Assembly (NCBI RefSeq): GCF_900074915.1
Contig: NZ_LT222319.1
Span: forward strand, 2,513,001 to 2,577,000
DNA length: 64,000 nucleotides
Source: Pseudomonas cerasi
GTDB lineage: Bacteria > Pseudomonadota > Gammaproteobacteria > Pseudomonadales > Pseudomonadaceae
Direction: 5' to 3'
A program made the translations under genes and the position numbers. The notes beneath the pieces were generated by a model, which made no database searches, had not been told where the DNA came from, and saw only the letters and a program-made list of their open reading frames with translations. Shown here in pieces: positions 51,973 to 61,406 of this stretch; positions within the stretch are counted from its first letter, which is position 1, and the number at the start of each line of letters is the position of its first letter.

Positions 51973-54152
51973 TGCTGGTCTTCACGCTTCAGTTCGAACA
52001 GCAACAGCGAACGCGGCGTCACGGTGTATTCCGAACCGAACGCAAAGTGCTCCTTATTGCGTGCATCATCCTGATTGGTGTCGATCAGGCACTCGTAATG
52101 GGTACCTTCAGGCACTTCCGGCAGGGTGAAGTTGACACCGTCATGATGCGCGTTGACCACCAGCAGCAGCGTCGCGTCGGCACCCGCGCGACGGATACCG
52201 GTTTCCTGTGCACGACCATCCATCAGCATGCCCAGGCACCGGCCATTGGCATCGTGCCACTGCTCGACGCTCATCTCGTTGCCATCCGGAGCGAGCCAGG
52301 TCACGTCCTTGACGCCGATCTCCTCGTTGTAGTCGCCTACCAGAAAGCGGCTGCGACGCAGGATCGGGTAGGTCTGACGCAGCTTGATCACGCGGGTGAC
52401 GAACTTGAGCAGCGCTTCGCCATCTTCGTCCAGATCCCAGTTGATCCAGCCAATCTCGCTGTCCTGGCAGTAGGCATTGTTGTTGCCGTGCTGGGTACGC
52501 GCGAATTCATCGCCCGCAACGATCATCGGCGTGCCTTGTGCCAGCAGCAGGGTGGCGAAGAAGTTGCGCATCTGACGCAGACGCAGGCTGTTGATTTCCG
52601 CATCTTCGGTCGGACCTTCGACGCCATGGTTCCAGGACAGGTTGTTGTTGCTGCCGTCCTGGTTGTTTTCGTCGTTGGCTTCGTTGTGCTTGTCGTTGTA
52701 TGACACCAGGTCATGCAGCGTGAAACCATCGTGCGCGGTGATGAAGTTCACGGACGCCTGCGGACGACGGCCACGCTGATTGAACATGTTGCCGGAGGCG
52801 GTCATGCGCGCAGCGAAATCTGCCAGTTGGCCTTCGTCACCTTTCCAGAAGGCACGAACGGTGTCGCGGAACTTGTCGTTCCATTCCATCCAGCCTGGCG
52901 GGAAACCGCCCACCTGGTAACCGCCCGGACCGCAATCCCAAGGCTCGGCGACCAGTTTGACCTGACGCAGCACCGGGTCCTGACGGCAGGCGACCAGGAA
53001 GCTGTGGCGCTCGTCGAAACCGTCGTGGTAGCGGCCCAGAATGGTCGCCAGGTCGAAGCGGAAACCGTCGACGTGCATTTCCGAAGCCCAGTAACGCAGG
53101 GAGTCGGTGACCATTTGCAATACGCAGGGGTGGCTCAGGTCGAGGGTGTTGCCGGTGCCCGAGTCGTTGATGTAATAGCGCTTGTCGTCAGGCATCAGCC
53201 GGTAGTACGAGGCGTTGTCGATACCGCGCATCGACAGGGTAGGCCCCATCTCGTTGCCTTCGGCGGTGTGGTTGTAGACCACATCGAGGATGACCTCGAG
53301 GCCCGCGTGATGCAGGTGCGCAACCATCTCCTTGAACTCGGCAATCTTGCCGCTCGCCAGATAACGCGGATCCGGGGCGAAAAACGCGATGCTGTTGTAT
53401 CCCCAGTAGTTGGTCATGCCCTTCTGCAGCAAATGCTGATCGTTGACGAAGGCATGGATCGGCAGCAGCTCGACGGAGGTCACACCCAGCTTGCGAATGT
53501 GCTCGACGACCGGCGCTGATCCCAGACCTGCAAACGTGCCGCGCAGCTCTTCGGCCACCTCAGGGTGACGCATGGTGATGCCGCGTACGTGGGTTTCGTA
53601 GAAAATCGTCTTGTCCCAAGGCGTACCAACGCGCTGATCACGGCCCCAGGTGTAGGCCTCGTCGATCACTTTGCTTTTCGGTACGAAAGGGGCGCTGTCG
53701 CGTTCGTCGAAGCTCAGGTCGCCGTCAGGATGGCCGATGGTGTAGCCGAACAGCGCTTCCGACCACTTCAGTTCGCCGACCAGTTGCTTGGCGTACGGGT
53801 CGATCAGCAGCTTGTTATGGTTGAAACGATGACCATTCTTCGGATCGTACGGACCGTACACGCGGTAACCGTAGATCAGGCCCGGGTGCGCGTCCGGCAG
53901 GTAGCCGTGGTAAATCTCGTCGGTGTATTCCGGAAGTTCGATGCGTTCCAGTTCGATTTCGCCGGTGGAGTCGAACAGGCACAGTTCTACCTTGGTGGCG
54001 TTGGCCGAGAACAGGGCGAAGTTGACGCCCAGGCCATCCCAGCTTGCACCGAGAGGAAAGGGAAGTCCTTCACGAATGCGAGACGGGGTACTGCCAGGGT
54101 TGTCTAGCGGGGCCGAATTATCTTCTGCCGGTGTAGTGGACTTCGTATTCAT
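51969..54152 (-). CDS. glgX: Glycogen debranching enzyme GlgX
   Basis: GH13 isoamylase-type enzyme of 727 residues that cuts alpha-1,6 branches in glycogen, supplying linear maltodextrins for TreY and MalQ. An N-terminal carbohydrate-binding module (FPLGASWDGLGVNFALFSANA) precedes the barrel with the catalytic triad in DGFRFDLATIL (nucleophile Asp), VAEPWDCGPGGYQ (acid Glu) and TAHDGFTL (Asp). ATG 54152 has AGGAAGT upstream; the frame starts at 54191. Sits in the glg/tre operon. Confidence 0.95.
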   Translation of the reverse strand: MNTKSTTPAEDNSAPLDNPGSTPSRIREGLPFPLGASWDGLGVNFALFSANATKVELCLFDSTGEIELERIELPEYTDEIYHGYLPDAHPGLIYGYRVYGPYDPKNGHRFNHNKLLIDPYAKQLVGELKWSEALFGYTIGHPDGDLSFDERDSAPFVPKSKVIDEAYTWGRDQRVGTPWDKTIFYETHVRGITMRHPEVAEELRGTFAGLGSAPVVEHIRKLGVTSVELLPIHAFVNDQHLLQKGMTNYWGYNSIAFFAPDPRYLASGKIAEFKEMVAHLHHAGLEVILDVVYNHTAEGNEMGPTLSMRGIDNASYYRLMPDDKRYYINDSGTGNTLDLSHPCVLQMVTDSLRYWASEMHVDGFRFDLATILGRYHDGFDERHSFLVACRQDPVLRQVKLVAEPWDCGPGGYQVGGFPPGWMEWNDKFRDTVRAFWKGDEGQLADFAARMTASGNMFNQRGRRPQASVNFITAHDGFTLHDLVSYNDKHNEANDENNQDGSNNNLSWNHGVEGPTEDAEINSLRLRQMRNFFATLLLAQGTPMIVAGDEFARTQHGNNNAYCQDSEIGWINWDLDEDGEALLKFVTRVIKLRQTYPILRRSRFLVGDYNEEIGVKDVTWLAPDGNEMSVEQWHDANGRCLGMLMDGRAQETGIRRAGADATLLLVVNAHHDGVNFTLPEVPEGTHYECLIDTNQDDARNKEHFAFGSEYTVTPRSLLLFELKREDQQ

Positions 54153-54308
54153 GATGACTTCCTGACGTCGAATGATTTTCTGAGCGGCCAAGACCGCTAT
54201 CGAAGCCGCAGGCTCCGATACTGACGATAATCTAAGGGGGTGTAGCAGGCCTCATCTCTGGTCAGAGCGAGACCTGCAATAACTGACCGGTGCGCGGCCA
54301 GAAGAGTT

Positions 54309-54710
54309 TCAAGAATTCGACGGCTTGCGCGGCTTCTTCGGAGCAGGCTTGGCAGGAGCCTCTTTGGCAGGGGCGTCGGTTGCAGCGGCTGCAGCGGGCT
54401 TGGCCTTGGGTGCAGGTTTGGCGGCCGCCTTGGGAGCAGGCTTGGGCTTGGCTTCACCGGCAGCCTTTGGCGCAGGCGCCGATTTCGCTGCGGGCTTGGC
54501 TGCGCCTTTAGCCGGGGCCTTGGCGCTGTCTACCTCAGGCAGCTTGGGCTTGGTCGATTTGCGTACGCTGGACTTGTTCGGCGCCAGCGCTTCGGCTTCG
54601 GCCAGCTTGCGCGCCATTTCCCAGTGACGCTCGTCGTGACCGGAGGGTTTGCCCTCCGATTCCCAGATTTGGTAAGCAAAGTCGCGAATTCTTTTTTCGT
54701 CGGCACTCAT
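54309..54710 (-). CDS. DUF2934 protein with Ala/Lys/Pro-rich tail
   Basis: A 133-residue protein with a short DUF2934 domain (RIRDFAYQIWESEGKPSGHDERHWEMARKLAEAEA, about 6-40, landmarks IWESEG and HW) followed by about 75 residues of Lys-Pro-Ala repeats, like histone H1 or AlgP tails, probably disordered and DNA- or polymer-binding. It lies between treY (17 bases) and glgX (156 bases), a constant place in Pseudomonas glycogen/trehalose clusters as far as I recall. Function unknown. Confidence 0.85.
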   Translation of the reverse strand: MSADEKRIRDFAYQIWESEGKPSGHDERHWEMARKLAEAEALAPNKSSVRKSTKPKLPEVDSAKAPAKGAAKPAAKSAPAPKAAGEAKPKPAPKAAAKPAPKAKPAAAAATDAPAKEAPAKPAPKKPRKPSNS

Positions 54711-54727
54711 CTTGAGACTCCCAGCTA

Positions 54728-57511
54728 TTACATAGTTTGAATAAGCAGATTGACGGAAAATCTTTCAAGCGCTGCACTGAGCGGTACTTCCCGATCACTC
54801 GTCACGACAACGTCAGAAAAGAGTCCCTTCCAGTCAGAACCGGAGTCGGCAAACGGCAATATGATCCGCGTGTCGCCCCAATTGGCAGCATTAATCAATG
54901 GAGTTTGCGCAGTACCCAATAGTTCACTGCATGTGCGTGGTACTACGATGATAGCGCGCACTCCTTGCGTCTCCCGGGCAAAGGCCATCACCTGCTCGGC
55001 GTGACTGCCCTTTATTTCCAGAGGTTGATAACTGCCCTCGCTGAACAATACCGGATGTTCGGCGCGCAGGTTCAAGACCTTCGCGATCAGAGCCTGCTTG
55101 ATGCGTCCGTCCTTCCAGTCAGCCAGCAGGTCGGCAACGCCTGCGTCTTCCGCCAGGGCCTGTTTCCGTGCAGCGTAGTCAACCGGGCGGCGGTTGTCCG
55201 GGTCCACCAGGCTGAAATCCCAGAACTCGGTGCCCTGATACAAATCGGGAACACCGGGTACGCTCAAGCGTAGCAAGGTTTGCGCCAGGCTGTTGAGCGC
55301 GCCTGCGGTGGCAATACGGTTGGCTGTCGCACTGAGGGATTGGCGCAACGCCAAGGCTTCCGGTGCCAGCAGCAAACGCTCCAGAAATTCGCGGCAAGCG
55401 GTTTCGTAGGGCTGATTCGGTGCACTCCAGCTACTTTGCAGCTTGGCTTCGCGCAGGGCTTTCTCTTGCCACTGGACCATGCGTTTCGCGTATTCCTGGT
55501 GAGCTTCTTCACCCTCCAGGCTCAGCGGCCAGCTGCCCAGCAAGGCCTGGTAAAGCATCAGCTCGTCGCCGGCACTGATGGTCGGCTCGTCACCCTTGAG
55601 CGGCATTGCCAGCTGTCTCCAGCGCTCAACCTGTTCGGCGTACCACGGGGCGCACTCACTCAGGACCGCGAGACGTGTACGCGTATCTTCACCGCGCTTG
55701 TGATCGTGTGTTGCAGTGGTCAGCAGATTGTCCGGAAACTTCTCCAGACGCTGCAGGCAGACCTGATGGAAGTCATCTACCGGCGCACTGAAGTGCTGCG
55801 GATGAAAACCCACATCGTTGCGCGAGAGCAGCACAGCAGAGCGGTAGAACGACGTGTCTTCGACCGACTTGGCGGCAACCGGGGAGGTCAGTTGCTGGAA
55901 GCGTACGCAGGCATTCTTGTAGAGCTTGCGCAGCGGGCCGCGTGGCAGTTTTCGCCACGGTTCGCCACCGAGCCAGCGTGCCAGGTAATCCAGTACTGGC
56001 CAGTCGCCTTCGTTCAGCGTCGCACGCGCGCCTTCCATTGCCTGCTGGAAATACTTGTCGTCCTGCGCCGAACGACCGCATACCGAGATGTAGGTACGAT
56101 AAATCGAGAAATTGACGATCAGCGCGAGCAGGGCACGACGAATTGCACCCAGGGTCAGGTCGCGACTCATCAGGTCGCTGCGAGCAACCTGCAACAACGA
56201 TTGGGCAACGTTCTCGAAATCGCCCGCCAGTGTGCCGTGCAGGACCAGATCCCGGGCCACCAGCACTTCCTGATCGAAGTCGGCGGTACGCTCGGTCAGG
56301 CGGCTCCACAGCTCACCCAGAGGCTCTTCGCCCTTGGGGTCGTGTTGCAGCAATGACACCTGATTCATGAACTCGTAACCCGTCGTGCCGTCAACGCTCC
56401 AATCTTCACGCAGCGGCTCGTCGGGGCCGAGAATTTTCTCGACGAAGATCGGCAGATGATCGATCTGCGCATGCTCGGGACGCAGCTTGAGCAAGCTCTT
56501 AACCCGGCGGTGCAGCTTGCGACCGTAGCCGCGCGGGTCCGCCAGACCATCGATGTGGTCGATACGCAGCCCGTCGACCAGGCCGTCGGCAATCAGCTGG
56601 AATATCTTGCCGTGGGTCGCCTCGAACACCTGTGGCCGCTCGACACGCAGGCCGCCCAGCTCGTTGATGTCGAAGAAACGCCGCCAGTTGATGTCATCGC
56701 CAGCGGTGCGCCAGCTGGCCAGACGGTAGTGCTGACGCTCCAGCAACCGGTGCAGGCGCTGGAAGCCTTCCGGCTTGCTCGAATCGAAATGCGCGAGAAT
56801 CTGCTCAATATCCTTGAGTACCTGCGGGTCCTTGGCCAGTTCGGCCAACTCGGTCCTGGCCTGGCGCGCGCGCTCATAAGCTTGCGGGAACTGCGCCAGA
56901 GCGGTGAAACGCTGGGCCATTTCCTTGAGTTGCGGGTGATCCACGGCCTGCAACAATGAGTCGTAGGTCAGTGGGCAGATCGGAAAGTGATGCTGATAGT
57001 GCTCGATGTAAAACGAGCCATGCTCGGCATCGAAGCGCAGCGGAATTTCACCGGCCTGCAATACCGTGCCGTAATCGCTGCTCAGGAATGGCAGCAACAG
57101 CTGGCCTTCCAGCAGCGGGTCCGGCGAATTCCACTGGATGTCGAAGAACTCTGCATACGGGCTGCGACGGCCCCATTCGAGCAGGTCCAGCCACCATGGG
57201 TTGTCGGCACCGCCGACCGCCATATGGTTGGACACGATGTCGAGAATCAGCCCCATGCCGTGCTCGCGCAGGGTCTCGACCAGGCGCAGCAGGGCAGGCT
57301 CGCCGCCCAGTTCCGGGTTGATGACCGTGGGATCAACGACATCGTAGCCGTGCATCGAGCCGGCACGGGCTTTGAGCAGCGGTGACGCGTAGACGTGGCT
57401 GATACCCAGGCTGGCGAAGTAGGGCACCAGTGGCACAGCGTCGTCGAGGGTAAAATCCTTGTGGAATTGCAGGCGCTGGGTGGCGCGCAAAGGCTGTAAT
57501 GGACGGGTCAT
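54728..57511 (-). CDS. treY: Maltooligosyltrehalose synthase TreY
   Basis: GH13_26 enzyme of 927 residues that isomerises the reducing end of maltooligosaccharides to an alpha,alpha-1,1 bond. Landmarks: FTLDDAVPLVPYFASLGISHVYASPLL near the N-terminus, DIVSNHMAVGG, DGLRIDHIDGLADP (nucleophile Asp), VEKILGPDEPLREDW (acid Glu) and ATHDHKRGED. Start overlaps the malQ stop as ATGA. TreZ completes release of trehalose, a major osmoprotectant of plant-associated Pseudomonas. Confidence 0.96.
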   Translation of the reverse strand: MTRPLQPLRATQRLQFHKDFTLDDAVPLVPYFASLGISHVYASPLLKARAGSMHGYDVVDPTVINPELGGEPALLRLVETLREHGMGLILDIVSNHMAVGGADNPWWLDLLEWGRRSPYAEFFDIQWNSPDPLLEGQLLLPFLSSDYGTVLQAGEIPLRFDAEHGSFYIEHYQHHFPICPLTYDSLLQAVDHPQLKEMAQRFTALAQFPQAYERARQARTELAELAKDPQVLKDIEQILAHFDSSKPEGFQRLHRLLERQHYRLASWRTAGDDINWRRFFDINELGGLRVERPQVFEATHGKIFQLIADGLVDGLRIDHIDGLADPRGYGRKLHRRVKSLLKLRPEHAQIDHLPIFVEKILGPDEPLREDWSVDGTTGYEFMNQVSLLQHDPKGEEPLGELWSRLTERTADFDQEVLVARDLVLHGTLAGDFENVAQSLLQVARSDLMSRDLTLGAIRRALLALIVNFSIYRTYISVCGRSAQDDKYFQQAMEGARATLNEGDWPVLDYLARWLGGEPWRKLPRGPLRKLYKNACVRFQQLTSPVAAKSVEDTSFYRSAVLLSRNDVGFHPQHFSAPVDDFHQVCLQRLEKFPDNLLTTATHDHKRGEDTRTRLAVLSECAPWYAEQVERWRQLAMPLKGDEPTISAGDELMLYQALLGSWPLSLEGEEAHQEYAKRMVQWQEKALREAKLQSSWSAPNQPYETACREFLERLLLAPEALALRQSLSATANRIATAGALNSLAQTLLRLSVPGVPDLYQGTEFWDFSLVDPDNRRPVDYAARKQALAEDAGVADLLADWKDGRIKQALIAKVLNLRAEHPVLFSEGSYQPLEIKGSHAEQVMAFARETQGVRAIIVVPRTCSELLGTAQTPLINAANWGDTRIILPFADSGSDWKGLFSDVVVTSDREVPLSAALERFSVNLLIQTM

Positions 57512-59586
57512 TGATCACGCTCCGTAGCCTGCAGCCGGGATCGGGAAAGCAATTCCAGTCGTCGAGCAGCATTCGGGTTATCAAGCAGAGAGGCCGCATC
57601 GCCGGGAAGACGTCTGCGCCAGTTGGGGTGACTGTCAATGGTGCCGGGCAGGTTGGCCTGCTCTTCGACACCCAGGGCGTCTTCTATCGGCAGCAAGACC
57701 AATGGCGCACGTGTATGGCCAAGGTAGCTGATGCTCGCGTCGATGATCTGGGCCGGGTCTTCAGTACCGGAGGGCATACTGTCGATGTTCTGGCTCAAGG
57801 CACGCCGCAGGCTTTCATATTCCCGTGTGCGCTCTTCGCGCCACTGCGATTCATGCTGCTCGTCAATGTGGCCGAGGCGGGCATTCCATTCGATATCCAG
57901 CTCGCTGAGCCAGCCTGCGAGGGTAGGCAGGTCGTGGGTACTGGTGGTCGCCAATGCTTGATCGGACCAGTCGAGAATCGGCTTGAACTGACCATTGTTC
58001 TGTTCGAACAGCAGTACGCGCATGCCAAGAATCGCCCTGGCACTGAGTTTTTCGCTCAGGCCTTCAGGCACCGTACCAAGGTCTTCACCCAGCACGATCG
58101 CCTTGTGCCGCCAGGATTCCAGACTCAGCAGGCGAAGCATGTCGTCCAGCGGGAAATTAAGGTACGCGCCTTCACTCGGAGGCGCCCCCTGCGGGATGAC
58201 CCATAGGCGCTGCAAGCCCATGACATGGTCGATACGCAAGCCGCCGGCATGGGCGAAGTTGGCCCGCAGCATCTCGATGAACGCACGAAAACCGTTGCGC
58301 TTGAGGCCGTCCGGTGAAAACGCGGAAATCCCCCAGCTTTGGCCAGCACGGTTGAGAATGTCGGGTGGTGCGCCGACGGTCAGGGCTGACAGCAGCTCGT
58401 CCTGGCGGCTCCAGGCCTGGCTTCCGGCGCCATCGGCACCCACGGCCAGATCGGCAATCAGGCCGACGCGCATGCCGCTGCTGCGTGCTGCCACCTGCGC
58501 GCGCTCCAGACCACGGGCTATGAGCCATTGGGCGAACGCATGAAAGCTGATTTGCTCGCTATGGTTTTTGGCAAACTCTGCGACGGCTTCACCGCGAGGG
58601 TCTTTGAACTGTTCCGGCCATTCATGCCAGTTGTTACCGATGTTCAGTGTTTCGGATTCGGCACACAGCGCTTCGAAGCGGCAGTGATTTTCCAGCGCTT
58701 CACCACCGCTGTGGCGGAAGCTGTTGAAGTCTTCGTGCAATGGGTGATCACCCGCACTGAAGCCCTCATAAAGCGCGTGAAGCGCTTTCCATTTGGCATT
58801 GGCCGCAGCTGGCCAGTCGATCAGCGTCTGTGTTTCAAGACGCTTCATCTCGTCGCCGACACGCGCGTCTTCGATTGCCTGACGCCACGCACTTTCGCCG
58901 AGAATCGCACCCGGCGACGCATACAGGCTGTTGAGAAACAGCCTGCTGGAAGGTGAATAAGGGCTGTAACGGTGAGGGTCGTTGGCGAACATGGCGTGGA
59001 TCGGGCTGATGCCCAACGCGTCGGCACCTCGTTCCCCGGCAGAGCGCAAGACCTTCTCCAGTGCCTCGGTGTCACCAAAACCGCCATCACCTTCACGGCG
59101 CAAGCTGTAGAGCTGAGCGGTCAGTCCCCAGCCGTGCGGCTTCGAGGTGTCGGTCGCCATTGCCATGCTGAAGCAGGTTTTCGGTGCGACCGCGATGGTC
59201 AGGTGCTGGCCGGCAATTTCCAGCTGTTGGTAGCCGGGCGGGGCAAGTGCCGGAAGCTCTGCACTGGAGGTCAGTCTGGCATCCAGTGAGGAGCCGTCTT
59301 CGAGGTGAAGCGTAAACGGCGTTTGTGGAGCAAACCATTGCGACAGGTCCAGGTTGCTTTCCACATCGACCGTCAGCAGTGGCGGGGCAGTGGTGCCGTG
59401 ACTGGCCTTTTGCAGGCGCAGCAGGCTGGCATCGATAGCCTCGCCGTTTTCAGCCGGATAGCCCAGCGCCTCCAATACCTTGCGCAGCACATCAGGGCTG
59501 ACGGTCTGCGGTCGAGCGTTGGCATCGACCCAGTGAACCGACAATCCTGCCTCGGTTGCAAGCCTCTCCAATTGCTCATTGTTCAT
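57508..59586 (-). CDS. malQ: 4-alpha-glucanotransferase MalQ
   Basis: GH77 amylomaltase of 692 residues that disproportionates maltodextrins, keeping chain lengths useful for TreY/TreZ. Landmarks: GDFGDTEALEKVL and SPYSPSSRLFLNSLY near 140-210, RIDHVMGLQRLWVIPQG (nucleophile Asp), LGEDLGTVPEG (acid Glu) and TSTHDLPTLAG. ATG 59586 overlaps the treZ 3' end by 11 bases. Confidence 0.95.
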   Translation of the reverse strand: MNNEQLERLATEAGLSVHWVDANARPQTVSPDVLRKVLEALGYPAENGEAIDASLLRLQKASHGTTAPPLLTVDVESNLDLSQWFAPQTPFTLHLEDGSSLDARLTSSAELPALAPPGYQQLEIAGQHLTIAVAPKTCFSMAMATDTSKPHGWGLTAQLYSLRREGDGGFGDTEALEKVLRSAGERGADALGISPIHAMFANDPHRYSPYSPSSRLFLNSLYASPGAILGESAWRQAIEDARVGDEMKRLETQTLIDWPAAANAKWKALHALYEGFSAGDHPLHEDFNSFRHSGGEALENHCRFEALCAESETLNIGNNWHEWPEQFKDPRGEAVAEFAKNHSEQISFHAFAQWLIARGLERAQVAARSSGMRVGLIADLAVGADGAGSQAWSRQDELLSALTVGAPPDILNRAGQSWGISAFSPDGLKRNGFRAFIEMLRANFAHAGGLRIDHVMGLQRLWVIPQGAPPSEGAYLNFPLDDMLRLLSLESWRHKAIVLGEDLGTVPEGLSEKLSARAILGMRVLLFEQNNGQFKPILDWSDQALATTSTHDLPTLAGWLSELDIEWNARLGHIDEQHESQWREERTREYESLRRALSQNIDSMPSGTEDPAQIIDASISYLGHTRAPLVLLPIEDALGVEEQANLPGTIDSHPNWRRRLPGDAASLLDNPNAARRLELLSRSRLQATERDQ

Positions 59587-61390
59587 CCTGTTCCTCCAGA
59601 ACATCGCTTGCTTTCAGGCTGACAATGGCCGTGTAAGCATTGAGGATGCCGCGTGGGGAAAGTTCGGACGATTTTTCGGCACTGGAGAATATCTCGCGGG
59701 CACCCTTTTGCGGCGGTGCGTCGACCGCGTGCTCACTGAGATTGAGATCAATGCGCAGTTCGCTGCCATCACCCAGCGTCCAGCGCGCACTCACGGCTTT
59801 ATCACCAAGAATATCGGTCTTCAGGAAGCGTGCACCCTGCAGGCGCGGCATGATTTCCTTGTGCCGCAAGGCCAGCAACTGCGTGTAGAACTCCAGCCAG
59901 CTGCGATGATCAAGGCCTATGTCGGTGTCGAGATCGACCGCGGAAAACGCCGGGCGCGACGCTTCGAACGTCTTGATGTCATTGGGATCAGGGATGTGCT
60001 CGCGCTTTTCCGGGTCGGCAAACGCGGCGAAATCAGCGAACTCCTTGCGACGTCCTTCACGTACCGCATCGGCCAGTTCGCCGTGGTGGCTGGTGAAGAA
60101 CAGAAACGGTTCGCTGGCCGCCCATTCATCGCCCATGAACATCAACGGGATCATCGGTGAAAGCAGCAGCAGGGCGGTGGCGGCCTTCAATGCAGCAGGC
60201 GCGCAGAGCTGCGGGAGGCGTTCACCGAGTGCGCGGTTGCCGATCTGATCGTGGTTCTGCAGAAACAGCACAAAGGCCGACGGCGGCAGATGCGCGCTGG
60301 GCTCGCCTCGCGTGTGCCCATGACGCGTCGGTTCGCCTTGGTAGACAAACCCCTCGCTGAGCAGGCGCGCAAGCTTCTGCGTCGGCTCTTTGGCAAAGTC
60401 GGAATAGTAGGCGTCGGTTTCACCGGTCAACAGCACGTGGAGGGTGTTGTGCCCGTCGTCGTCCCATTGTGCATCGAAGCCTTTTTCCAGAAGACTGGCC
60501 TGGTTGAACTCGTTCTCAAGGTTCAGCCACACGTGCCTGCCCGGTTCAATGCGCCCGCGAACCCGGTCCGCAAACTCCGGCAGGAAGGTCTTGTCGCGAA
60601 TGGCGTGCACGGCGTCCATGCGCAGGCCGTCGAAGCGATACTCGAGCAGCCACATCAGGGCGTTATCGACGAAAAAGTCGCGCACCTGCGGGCGCCTGAA
60701 GTCGATCGCATCGCCCCATGGGGTGTGCAGGTCGCTGCGGAAAAACTCCTTGGCGTAACTGCCCAGGTAGTTGCCGTCCGGGCCGAAGTGGTTGTACACC
60801 ACGTCCAGAATCACCATCAGGCCAAGACCGTGAGCGGTGTCAATCAGTTGCTTGAGCTGTTCAGGCGTGCCGTAGGAGGATTGCGGAGCATAATGAAGAA
60901 CGCCGTCGTAGCCCCAGTTGCGATCACCGGGGAACTGCGCAAGCGGCATCAGTTCGATCGCAGTAACACCCAGTTTGGCGAGTCGCGGCAGGTGCTTTTC
61001 CACGCCAGCGTAGCCGCCCATGGCGCCCACGTGCAGTTCATAGATCACCGCTTCATGCCACGGACGTCCGTTCCATGCAGTGTTTTGCCATGAATAAGCG
61101 TTAGGGTCGACTACAAGGCTTTCAGAGTGAACATCATCGACCTGTGCGCAGGAGGCGGGGTCAGGAACGTCCAGTTCGTGGTCGATCCTGAAGCGGTAGC
61201 GAGTGCCCGCCTTGCAGCGGGCCTCAAGGACGAACCAGCCGTCGGACTGAGGCAGCATGGCCAATGACTGGCCATCCTGCAGTTCGACATTTACGAAGGA
61301 GGCATCCGGTGCCCAGAGGGCAAACCGGGTGTGTTCAGGGTCCAACAAAACGGCGCCGTGGCGCCAGTTATCGTCTGTACGCAGGGGCAT
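59576..61390 (-). CDS. treZ: Maltooligosyltrehalose trehalohydrolase TreZ
   Basis: GH13_10 enzyme of 604 residues that cuts trehalose from maltooligosyltrehalose. An N-terminal Ig-like domain (RFALWAPDASFVNVEL) precedes the barrel: DVVYNHFGPDGNYL, GLRMDAVHAIRD (nucleophile Asp), ENEFN (acid Glu) and QNHDQIGNRALGERL. Start is 16 bases after glgA. The catalytic motifs are complete. Confidence 0.96.
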   Translation of the reverse strand: MPLRTDDNWRHGAVLLDPEHTRFALWAPDASFVNVELQDGQSLAMLPQSDGWFVLEARCKAGTRYRFRIDHELDVPDPASCAQVDDVHSESLVVDPNAYSWQNTAWNGRPWHEAVIYELHVGAMGGYAGVEKHLPRLAKLGVTAIELMPLAQFPGDRNWGYDGVLHYAPQSSYGTPEQLKQLIDTAHGLGLMVILDVVYNHFGPDGNYLGSYAKEFFRSDLHTPWGDAIDFRRPQVRDFFVDNALMWLLEYRFDGLRMDAVHAIRDKTFLPEFADRVRGRIEPGRHVWLNLENEFNQASLLEKGFDAQWDDDGHNTLHVLLTGETDAYYSDFAKEPTQKLARLLSEGFVYQGEPTRHGHTRGEPSAHLPPSAFVLFLQNHDQIGNRALGERLPQLCAPAALKAATALLLLSPMIPLMFMGDEWAASEPFLFFTSHHGELADAVREGRRKEFADFAAFADPEKREHIPDPNDIKTFEASRPAFSAVDLDTDIGLDHRSWLEFYTQLLALRHKEIMPRLQGARFLKTDILGDKAVSARWTLGDGSELRIDLNLSEHAVDAPPQKGAREIFSSAEKSSELSPRGILNAYTAIVSLKASDVLEEQDEQ

Positions 61391-61406
61391 CCATTAAATC
61401 CTTAAC